Assembly: GCA_012841765.1 (NCBI GenBank)
Contig: DUUA01000079.1
Span: forward strand, 1 to 30,733
Direction: 5' to 3'
Source: Acholeplasmataceae bacterium
GTDB taxonomy: Bacteria > Bacillota_I > Bacilli_A > ML615J-28 > CAG-698
Length of the DNA stretch: 30,733 bases
Made by a program: the position numbers and the translations under genes
The notes under the pieces: generated by a model
What the model was told of the DNA's origin: nothing
Seen by the model: only the letters and a program-made list of their open reading frames with translations
The model's database searches: none
Part shown: positions 24,359-30,733 of the stretch, piece after piece
Position numbering within the stretch: position 1 is the first letter of the stretch
Layout: every line of letters begins with the position of its first letter

Positions 24359-25353
24359 ATACATTAGATATTAGAAAAAAGATTGGCCCTCTTATAGATG
24401 AGTCAACAGGCAAAACATTAGCAGAAAGCAATGCAATCAAACACATTGGAATTGATAGCGAAAAAGACTTAGTTGTTTTAATTATTGCAATGGGTAGAGC
24501 AGGTGGAAAACCAGAAAGTAATCTAAAACGTCAACTTGCTAAGGTGATTAAATTAGATCTAGGTTTTACTGGAATACAAGTGCAAATTGAAGAAGCAAGA
24601 AAAATAGATTCTATTACTAACAGAAATGTTAGATTTATAATTATCGAAAGTGGTAAAGGTGGCGTTGGTAAATCTACAATAGCTGTTAATATTGCTTATG
24701 CTTTGAAAAATTTAAATAAAAAAGTTGCCATTATTGATGCTGATGTTTATGGTTCTTCAGTTCCTAGAATCTTAGAAATGGTTCAAGAATTTCCAAAAGT
24801 TAATGAAGATGGTAAAATTATTCCAAAAGAAGCCTTTGGAATGCAAATTATTTCAACTGAATTTTTTGTTGAAGGTAATAAACCAGTCATCTGGCGTGGA
24901 GCTATGTTAAATAAAATGATGCATAACTTCTTCTATGAAGTAGCATGGGATAAAGATTTAGATTTTGTAATTGTTGATGCACCTCCAGGAACTGGAGATA
25001 TTTCTCTTGATTTAAAAAATATAATCCCAACTGGAGAAGCCATTATAGTTACTACTCCTCACAAAGCTGCATCACAAGTAGCTATCAAAGCAGGTTATGC
25101 TTCAAAATCATTAAAGCATGAAATAATTGGTGTAATTGAAAATATGTCATATTTTAAAAATCCTGTAAATAATAACAAAGAATATATTTTTGGTCAAGGT
25201 GGAGGATTAGAAGTTGCTAAAGAACTTGGTGCTGAACTTCTTGCCCAAATACCTTTAGAACAACCTAAAAAACATTTAGGAATCTATGAAAAAGACGAAG
25301 AAATTGGCCAAATATTTGATGATATTGCAACCTTTTTATTAATTAAAGAATAA
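24355..25353 (+). CDS. Mrp/NBP35-family P-loop ATPase without cysteines
   Basis: This 332-residue protein has an N-terminal MIP18-like domain (about 1-80) and a C-terminal Mrp/ApbC ATPase with the deviant Walker A ESGKGGVGKST (near 98-108), IIDADVYGSS, and VIVDAPPGTGD. Family members act as iron-sulfur cluster carriers or, in some Bacillota, as regulators. In the carriers a CxxC after ENMSYF binds a bridging cluster. Here that segment reads ENMSYFKNPVNNNKEYIFG, and the whole protein has no cysteine at all, so cluster binding of the usual kind is impossible. The ATPase motifs are intact. It overlaps tmcAL by four bases and has a GGAGA ribosome binding site. The family is firm; the role is open. 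Confidence 0.9.
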   Translation: MNTLDIRKKIGPLIDESTGKTLAESNAIKHIGIDSEKDLVVLIIAMGRAGGKPESNLKRQLAKVIKLDLGFTGIQVQIEEARKIDSITNRNVRFIIIESGKGGVGKSTIAVNIAYALKNLNKKVAIIDADVYGSSVPRILEMVQEFPKVNEDGKIIPKEAFGMQIISTEFFVEGNKPVIWRGAMLNKMMHNFFYEVAWDKDLDFVIVDAPPGTGDISLDLKNIIPTGEAIIVTTPHKAASQVAIKAGYASKSLKHEIIGVIENMSYFKNPVNNNKEYIFGQGGGLEVAKELGAELLAQIPLEQPKKHLGIYEKDEEIGQIFDDIATFLLIKE

Positions 25354-25354
25354 A

Positions 25355-25392
25355 AAAACACCTTAATAGCATAAATGCTATTAGGGTGTTTT
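25355..25392. terminator. Bidirectional terminator between the Mrp-type gene and the DUF1292 gene
   Basis: CACCTTAATAGCAT, loop AA, ATGCTATTAGGGTG forms a 14-pair stem with one G-T, flanked by an A-run and a TTTT. It serves both converging operons. Confidence 0.88.
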
Positions 25393-25411
25393 AAATTTAA
25401 TTTTCAAAAGA

Positions 25412-25759
25412 TTATTTATCGTGTTTATGACCACAATCACAATCTTCGCAATTTTCACAATCTTCTTCGTCTTCATCAAATTCTTCATCGTCTTCATCTT
25501 CTTCATTAAAAGACTGAAGAACCTCTTCAATTAATGCCCACTCTTCGTCAGATTCAATAGGAATTAACTCTCCATCCCCGTTGTCAGTTGGTGCGTATGC
25601 AGCAGCCATAATTTCAATTTCTTCATCTTCTGAATTTTCAATTGGGTAGAATAATACATAATTCTTACCAAACTCTTTACTGTCAAAAGTAAATAAAATT
25701 TCACACAAAACTTCATCTCCTTTTTCGTTCACATAGACTAATTGTTTTTCATTTTCCAT
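25412..25759 (-). CDS. DUF1292 (YrzB-like) protein with acidic Cys/His tail
   Basis: This 115-residue protein matches DUF1292, a family of small proteins of unknown function encoded after alaS and ruvX in many Bacillota. Residues 1-85 have the family pattern: an N-terminal VNEKGDEVLCEILFTF strand pair, YVLFYPI and EWALIEEVLQ at the end of the domain. A tail follows: about 87-100 is almost all Asp and Glu, then CENCEDCDCGHKH (101-113) offers four cysteines and two histidines that could bind metal. The ATG at 25759 follows AAAGGA by seven bases; an upstream ATG inside the ruvX stop region lacks this. It is the last gene of the operon. Confidence 0.85.
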   Translation of the reverse strand: MENEKQLVYVNEKGDEVLCEILFTFDSKEFGKNYVLFYPIENSEDEEIEIMAAAYAPTDNGDGELIPIESDEEWALIEEVLQSFNEEDEDDEEFDEDEEDCENCEDCDCGHKHDK

Positions 25760-25763
25760 ATTC

Positions 25764-26186
25764 TTATCCTTTCTTTGCTCCATCTAGATAACTCTGCAAA
25801 ATAATAGCAGCAGCAATTTTATCAACATGCTTTTTTCTCTTTCTATTATCTAAATCTGCACTCATCATAGTTCTTTCCGCTATTACAGAAGTAAGTCTTT
25901 CATCTATCATAACTACTCCCATTTTAAGCTCTGTTTCTAGCATATCTTTGAAATCCAAGCAATATTGTGCTTGAAAGCCAATAGATCCATCCATATTCTT
26001 AGGTAGCCCTAAAACAATTGTCCCTATTTCATGTTCCTTAATTAAATCAGCAACAATTTCTAGAGCTTCATCAAGGTTATTATTACGAAAATAAAATGTC
26101 TTCAATGGATGAGCGAATATCCCTAATGAATCACTTAAAGCAACACCGATTGTCTTGCTTCCCAAATCGAGACCAATTACTTTCAT
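25764..26186 (-). CDS. ruvX: YqgF/RuvX RNase H-like nuclease
   Basis: This is a 140-residue YqgF/RuvX protein of the RNase H-like fold, described both as a putative Holliday junction resolvase and as a nuclease in 16S rRNA 5'-end maturation. The family motifs are IGLDLGSKTIGVALSD at the N-terminus, VLGLPKNMDGS, DERLTSVIAE with the catalytic acid pair, and HVDKIAAAIILQSYLD at the C-terminus. GAGGAG precedes the ATG, which overlaps the alaS stop (ATGA). The alaS-ruvX-DUF1292 order is a common one in Bacillota. Confidence 0.94.
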   Translation of the reverse strand: MKVIGLDLGSKTIGVALSDSLGIFAHPLKTFYFRNNNLDEALEIVADLIKEHEIGTIVLGLPKNMDGSIGFQAQYCLDFKDMLETELKMGVVMIDERLTSVIAERTMMSADLDNRKRKKHVDKIAAAIILQSYLDGAKKG

Positions 26187-28879
26187 ATTTTCTCCTCAAT
26201 TATATTTTTAACTATTGCTAAAGCAGCATCAACTTTACTTATATCTTTCCCACCTGATTGAGCAAAGTCAGCACGACCACCACCATTTCCTAAAGAAATG
26301 ATAGCTGCTTGTTTAACTAAGTCTCCAGCTTTAACAATCGAAGTTTTATTCTTACAAATATAGATAACCTTATTATCGATGATATTAGCAAAAAACACAA
26401 TAGAATTATTTAATTTTTCTGATAAACTATCAATTAAATCTTTTAATATATCATTATCTTGTTCTATTACTTTAGTAATTATATAATTAATTCCCTTTTT
26501 TTCATTAACATATTTAAGAAAATCATCGGTTTTTAATTTATTAGTTTCTCTTTTTAATTTTTCAAATGTTTTTTCTAATTCTTTTATTTCAGCTTGTATT
26601 TTCATTAATTCATTTTTCCGATTAATGATTAACTCATAACTCGGAAGATAAGAAGATAATTCAATATTATTATAATCTAATTCAATATTATCATTTTTAG
26701 CTTCTTTTATAATAAGAGAAGCTTTTTTTCTTAAATCAGTAATATCAGATTCAATTATTTTAATACTATCGATTAAAGCATTTTGTACATTAATTCCGGT
26801 TGTTCCAGTAATTCTAAAAATTCCTGACCCTTTCGTTTCACAACTAGTAATTACAAATCTTTTAATCTCTCCAGTTGATTTAACATGAGTACCACCACAT
26901 AATTCTTTTGAATATTCCATATTAACAACACGAACGTAATCTTCATATTTATCTGTAAATAATGCTTGAACACCTTCGCCTTTAGCTTCATCAAAAGCCA
27001 TAATTTTAGTAATAACATCATGGTTAGCATCTATTGCTTTATTTATCAAATGTTCAATTTTTAACAATTCATTATCAGTTAATGGTTTATAATTGTTAAA
27101 ATCAAATCTAAGTTCTTTATCTGAAACCATAGACCCTTGTTGTTGAACATGTTTCCCTAAAACACGACGTAATGATTCATTTAGCAAATGAGTAGCTGAG
27201 TGATTTCTGGCAACATTTTTTCTAAATTCTTTATTTACAAATATTGAAACTTTATCATTAATTTTAAACTCTGTATTTCCTGTATTTATAAATGAAGCGT
27301 GTTGCTTATTAGGTAAAACAATTGTATTAGTTATTAAAAATTCTTCATTATTAAAATAGAGAGTTCCCAAGTCACCAACTTGACCTCCGCTTAAACCATA
27401 CATTGGTGTTTTATCAAAAACTAGTAGTAGTTCACCTTTACCTTTTACAACTTGTTTATCGTTAGAAAATATAGCTTTAATAACCGAATTAGATTCTAAT
27501 TCATTATAACCTAAAAAAACAGAATCAACTTTCAAGTTTAAAAATTCTTCATTTTGAATATTCATTGATTGTTCTTCTGCTCTACTTCCTCTTGCTCTTT
27601 CTTTTTGCTTACCAAGTTGTTCTAAAAAACTAAGTTTATCAACAATAAAACCATGTTCTTCAGCAACCTCTAAAGTAAGTTCAAAAGGGAATCCAAAAGT
27701 ATCATATAATAGAAAAGCTATTTCTCCACTTACTTCTTTGTCTGTACTATTCTTAATATAATCTAAAAGTCTGTTTTCACCACTTTCTAAAGTGTGTAAG
27801 AACTTTTCTTCTTCAATTTTAATAATATCTTTAACATTATCTTTAGTGTTTAAAAGATAAGGATAGAAATGAGACATATTTTCCGCAACAACATCAACTA
27901 ATTTATAAAGGAAAGGTTCATTCATTCCTAACTTTTTACCAAATCTAACAGCTCTTCTTAAAATTCTTCTTAAAACATAGCCTCTACCTTCATTAGATAA
28001 AATTGCTCCATCAGAAACTGCAAAAACTACACTTCTGACATGATCAACAATAACTTTAAAAGCCATTTGGCCTTCATACTTGGTTTTAGTTAAGACTTCA
28101 ACTTTATTAATAATTGGTAAAAATAAATCAGTATCATAATTAGTCTCAACTTCTTGCATAACGCAAGCCATTCTTTCTAAGCCCATACCAGTATCAATAT
28201 TCCTACTTGGTAATTCTTGATAATCTTCTCTTTTTTTGCCCGCTTCAGCATTAAACTGACTAAATACTATATTCCAAATTTCAATATAACGATCATTTTC
28301 AATTTCATTTTCAAGAAGTTTAATACCCTGTTTATTTTTATCGTATTTTTCTCCACGATCATAAAAAACTTCAGTATCTGGTCCACAAGGGCCCTCACCA
28401 ATTTCCCAAAAATTTCCTTCTAATTTAATTATATGTTTTTTATCAACACCAAGTTCAATCCATTTTTGGATAGTTTCTTCATCAGTAGGATAAACAGTAA
28501 AATATAGTTTGTTTAAATTAAAACCAAACCACTTAGGGCTTGTTAAAATTTCAAAGCCCCATGTTAAAGCTTCATCTTTAAAATAATCGCCAACAGAAAA
28601 ATTGCCTAGCATTTCAAAAAAAGTGTGATGTCTTGCTGTTTTTCCAACATTTTCAATATCATTAGTTCTAATTGATTTTTGAGCATTGACCATTCTTCTA
28701 CTAACAGGTATTTCTCTACCGTCAAAATATTTCTTTAAAGGAGCAATTCCTGCATTAATCCATAGTAAAGATGGATCATTAACAGGAACTAAAGGAGCGC
28801 TAGGAATTACCAAGTGACCTTTTTCTCTAAAGAAGTCTAACCACATTTGTCTTATTTCATAACCTTTTAATTTCTTCAT
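26183..28879 (-). CDS. alaS: Alanyl-tRNA synthetase
   Basis: AlaS charges tRNA-Ala and edits mischarged serine. The 898-residue protein has the full layout: class II catalytic core (about 1-240) with RHHTFFEMLGNFS motif 2 and GMGLERM motif 3, the tRNA-recognition region, the editing domain with HSATH (His560, His564) and CGGTH (Cys661, His665) zinc-site residues, and the C-terminal dimerisation domain ending GGGGRADFAQ-like (GGGRADFAQSGG). The length is usual. It lies seven bases after the RNase J-type gene and has no T-box leader of its own, so its expression depends on the promoter upstream of that gene. Confidence 0.97.
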   Translation of the reverse strand: MKKLKGYEIRQMWLDFFREKGHLVIPSAPLVPVNDPSLLWINAGIAPLKKYFDGREIPVSRRMVNAQKSIRTNDIENVGKTARHHTFFEMLGNFSVGDYFKDEALTWGFEILTSPKWFGFNLNKLYFTVYPTDEETIQKWIELGVDKKHIIKLEGNFWEIGEGPCGPDTEVFYDRGEKYDKNKQGIKLLENEIENDRYIEIWNIVFSQFNAEAGKKREDYQELPSRNIDTGMGLERMACVMQEVETNYDTDLFLPIINKVEVLTKTKYEGQMAFKVIVDHVRSVVFAVSDGAILSNEGRGYVLRRILRRAVRFGKKLGMNEPFLYKLVDVVAENMSHFYPYLLNTKDNVKDIIKIEEEKFLHTLESGENRLLDYIKNSTDKEVSGEIAFLLYDTFGFPFELTLEVAEEHGFIVDKLSFLEQLGKQKERARGSRAEEQSMNIQNEEFLNLKVDSVFLGYNELESNSVIKAIFSNDKQVVKGKGELLLVFDKTPMYGLSGGQVGDLGTLYFNNEEFLITNTIVLPNKQHASFINTGNTEFKINDKVSIFVNKEFRKNVARNHSATHLLNESLRRVLGKHVQQQGSMVSDKELRFDFNNYKPLTDNELLKIEHLINKAIDANHDVITKIMAFDEAKGEGVQALFTDKYEDYVRVVNMEYSKELCGGTHVKSTGEIKRFVITSCETKGSGIFRITGTTGINVQNALIDSIKIIESDITDLRKKASLIIKEAKNDNIELDYNNIELSSYLPSYELIINRKNELMKIQAEIKELEKTFEKLKRETNKLKTDDFLKYVNEKKGINYIITKVIEQDNDILKDLIDSLSEKLNNSIVFFANIIDNKVIYICKNKTSIVKAGDLVKQAAIISLGNGGGRADFAQSGGKDISKVDAALAIVKNIIEEKI

Positions 28880-28885
28880 AAAAAC

Positions 28886-30559
28886 CTATTTAATTTCCTC
28901 ATCAACTAAAACAGGCATAATAATTGGATTGCTTTTTGTTTGATAATACAAGTATTTTCCAATTACATCCTTAATATCATTTCTTAATAAATTCCAATCA
29001 ATATACTTCTTTTTTAAATGTGTTGTTAGAATCCCATTAGTTTTAATTATAATGTTTTCTACTAATTCTTCTGCTTCTTTATCTGAAACAAAACCCTTGA
29101 AAACAACTTCTGGACCACTAACAAGTTGTTTGTTTCGGGAATCTAAAATTATCGAAATAATAACAGTTCCTGCTTGTGATAAAAATTCTCTATCTCTTAA
29201 AACAACTTCATTAATATCTCCAATAACAGACCCATCAACTAAAACATCGCCAGTTTTAATACGTTCACGCTTAGTGCTTAGTATTCCGTCTTCAAAAGTA
29301 ATAACTTCGCCGTTTTCTAAAACTACAATACTAAAGTTTTCATATCCGGATTCTAAAGCGATTTTCTTTTGCATATATTGGTGTCTATATTCACCAACAA
29401 CAGGAACTATATATTTAGGATTTATCATCCCATAAAGCATTTTTAAATCTTCAGGCCCCGCATGTGAGCTTCTAAGATCCATTTTACTAATTCTAGTAAC
29501 TTCAGCATCAACCATATTTAACATGTCAATAGCTTTTGCAGAAACTTTTTCTGTTCCAAGTTGCGGATTAGAAACGATAACTACATGATCATTTTCATTA
29601 ATGTTCACTAAACGATCTTGACCACTTGCCATTCTTTGCAACATATTAAATGGTTCATGATGATTACCAGTAACAATAATTACTAAGTCTTTATCGTCAT
29701 TTCTATTTTTTTCATCTAAAAACCTTAAATTAACAAGCTTATCAGCAGGAATTTCTAAATATCCTGTTTCCATTGCTACATTAATAATTTTTTGAACTTT
29801 ACGCCCAATAAGTGCAACTCTTCTATTGTTCATAATACTAATATTAATAACTTTTTGGATTCTGTCTAAATCAGTAGAATACATTGAAAAGATAATTCTT
29901 CCTTCTCTTCTAACAGCATCTGTTACAGTATGTATCAATGTTGAATCATTATCTGTTCTTCCAGCATTAACTGCTCCTAAACTTTCAGCAAATAATGCTA
30001 AAACTTTTTCTTTTCCTAAATCGCCAATTTTACCAAAATTAGTTTTATACTTCTTATCAGAATTACTTGAAAAAGCAAATCCTGGAGCATACACTAATAA
30101 ACCATCAACAGTTTTAATGACAATTCCTAAACTTTCTGGGATGCTATGACTTGTTGAATAAAAAGAAACAAAAATATTTCCAAATTTTAAAACTTTTTCA
30201 TCATTTATTCTATATAAACGATGATTACTAACATTCATTCCCTCTTCTTGAAGATCATTCTCCAACAGAGAAATTGTAAAGTGGGTTCCATAAACCCCCA
30301 CATTTACATGTTTTAATAATTCAGCAACTGCTCCTATATTATCTTCATGTCCATGACTAAGGAAAATAGCTTTAACCTTCTTTTTATTTTCAATTACATA
30401 ACTGAAATCAGGTAAAACCCCATCTATACCATATAATTCAACACTAGGAAACTTCATTCCAGCATCTAGAATAAAAATTCTATCGCCGATTTCCAGAACA
30501 TACATATTCTTGCCATGTTCTCCTAATCCTCCCAATGCAAAAAATTTTAATACACTCAT
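28886..30559 (-). CDS. RNase J-family protein with degenerate metal site (RNase J2-like)
   Basis: The 557-residue protein is a beta-CASP metallo-beta-lactamase of the RNase J family: ALGGLGEHGKNMYVLE start, FILDAGMKFP, HSIPESLGIVI, beta-CASP region, VGEYRHQ and a C-terminal domain with DREFLSQAGTVIISI. Several metal-binding or catalytic residues differ from active RNase J. SHGHEDNIG has Asn74 where HxHxDH has His. The expected TGDFKFD is APGFAFSS, losing the Asp (Gly160). The usual VHGEYR is VVGEYR (Val388), and HVSGH is LRSSH. It resembles Bacillus RNase J2, a weakly active partner of RNase J1, so a structural or regulatory role in an RNase J complex is likely. GGTGG precedes the ATG. It leads the operon with alaS, ruvX and the DUF1292 gene. 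Confidence 0.88.
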   Translation of the reverse strand: MSVLKFFALGGLGEHGKNMYVLEIGDRIFILDAGMKFPSVELYGIDGVLPDFSYVIENKKKVKAIFLSHGHEDNIGAVAELLKHVNVGVYGTHFTISLLENDLQEEGMNVSNHRLYRINDEKVLKFGNIFVSFYSTSHSIPESLGIVIKTVDGLLVYAPGFAFSSNSDKKYKTNFGKIGDLGKEKVLALFAESLGAVNAGRTDNDSTLIHTVTDAVRREGRIIFSMYSTDLDRIQKVINISIMNNRRVALIGRKVQKIINVAMETGYLEIPADKLVNLRFLDEKNRNDDKDLVIIVTGNHHEPFNMLQRMASGQDRLVNINENDHVVIVSNPQLGTEKVSAKAIDMLNMVDAEVTRISKMDLRSSHAGPEDLKMLYGMINPKYIVPVVGEYRHQYMQKKIALESGYENFSIVVLENGEVITFEDGILSTKRERIKTGDVLVDGSVIGDINEVVLRDREFLSQAGTVIISIILDSRNKQLVSGPEVVFKGFVSDKEAEELVENIIIKTNGILTTHLKKKYIDWNLLRNDIKDVIGKYLYYQTKSNPIIMPVLVDEEIK

Positions 30560-30584
30560 TTTTGTACCACCTTTTTCTCATCTT

Positions 30585-30613
30585 ATTATACATTATTTAA
30601 CCAAAATTAACAA
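30585..30613 (-). promoter_or_regulatory. Sigma-A promoter of the RNase J-like / alaS operon
   Basis: TTGTTA (30613 to 30608) and TATAAT (30590 to 30585) on the minus strand are 17 bases apart. The expected start near 30578 leaves a short leader containing AAAAAGGTGGT. No T-box or riboswitch fits in this space. Confidence 0.78.
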
Positions 30614-30664
30614 GCAAGAAACCTTTCTACTTACTTATTAAATTAGCAAAATAGTCTATCTTTA

Positions 30665-30673
30665 TGATATAAT
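30665..30673 (+). promoter_or_regulatory. Extended -10 promoter for the gene at the right edge
   Basis: TGATATAAT is a perfect extended -10 element, 20 bases before the ATG at 30694. The nearest -35-like sequence (TTAGCA) is 19 bases away and weak. Confidence 0.55.
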
Positions 30674-30693
30674 TATAAAAAATAGGGGGGCAT

Positions 30694-30733
30694 ATGAAAT
30701 TTAAAATGCGAATATTTTCCTGGATAAGAATAA
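30694..30733 (+). CDS. Start of an unidentified gene, cut by the window edge
   Basis: An ATG follows a strong AGGGGGG ribosome binding site and opens a frame of 13 codons (MKFKMRIFSWIRI) to the edge. A promoter-like element lies just upstream. The fragment is too short to identify the product. Confidence 0.6.
   Translation, partial: MKFKMRIFSWIRI

Noticed and set aside
29052..29435. 127-codon plus-strand open frame opposite the RNase J-like gene, with a further one at 29826-30149
   Set aside because: Both are antisense to a conserved protein-coding gene, with low-complexity Ser/Thr/Leu composition and no Shine-Dalgarno.
30560..30620. A T-box leader controlling alaS
   Set aside because: alaS starts seven bases after the RNase J-like gene, and the space before that gene is too short and lacks the T-box sequence.

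Overview
The window is AT-rich, tightly packed bacterial chromosome. It has short overlaps of the ATGA type, AGGAGG-like ribosome binding sites and many extended -10 promoters (TGnTATAAT). TGA is used as a stop and tryptophan is TGG, so the code is standard. The gene set (RNase J, alaS-ruvX-DUF1292, tmcAL, a lipobox lipoprotein, folA-thyA) points to a low-GC member of the Bacillota/Mycoplasmatota, for example an Izemoplasma-, Acholeplasma- or Erysipelotrichia-like anaerobe. That placement is an inference; no rRNA or tRNA gene is visible. I see no mobile element, CRISPR array or prophage.

Layout. 1-1.3 kb (minus): thyA followed by folA, which runs off the left edge. 1.35-2.6 kb: a cobalamin riboswitch controlling a single lipoprotein with a C-terminal DUF4430 (transcobalamin-like) domain. 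2.6-5.5 kb (minus): a MATE transporter, queG and trmL in one operon. 5.5-6.3 kb (minus): a glutamate-racemase paralogue that has lost both catalytic cysteines. 6.5-7.9 kb (plus): the two subunits of a class I fumarase-type hydratase. 8-18.2 kb (minus): a ten-gene operon glmS-glmL-glmE-mal-citD-citE-citF-citC-citXG-murI. 18.2-23.1 kb (minus): a secreted nuclease lipoprotein and a large surface phosphatase. 23.2-25.35 kb (plus): tmcAL and an Mrp-type ATPase. 25.4-30.6 kb (minus): a degenerate RNase J, alaS, ruvX and a DUF1292 gene. A further plus-strand gene begins at 30694.

How it fits together. The central 12 kb encodes what looks like the whole methylaspartate route of glutamate fermentation. 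Cobalamin-dependent glutamate mutase (GlmS/GlmE, with reactivase GlmL) makes 3-methylaspartate. Methylaspartate ammonia-lyase releases ammonia to give mesaconate. The fumarase-type hydratase would give citramalate. A citrate-lyase-type complex (CitDEF, with its activating ligase and prosthetic-group enzymes) would split that to acetate and pyruvate. A glutamate racemase with intact cysteines is translationally coupled to the end of the operon, so D-glutamate may also feed in. The pathway needs adenosylcobalamin, and the window separately carries a B12-riboswitch-controlled lipoprotein with a transcobalamin-like domain and the B12 enzyme QueG. The nuclease and phosphatase pair suggests scavenging of extracellular nucleic acid.
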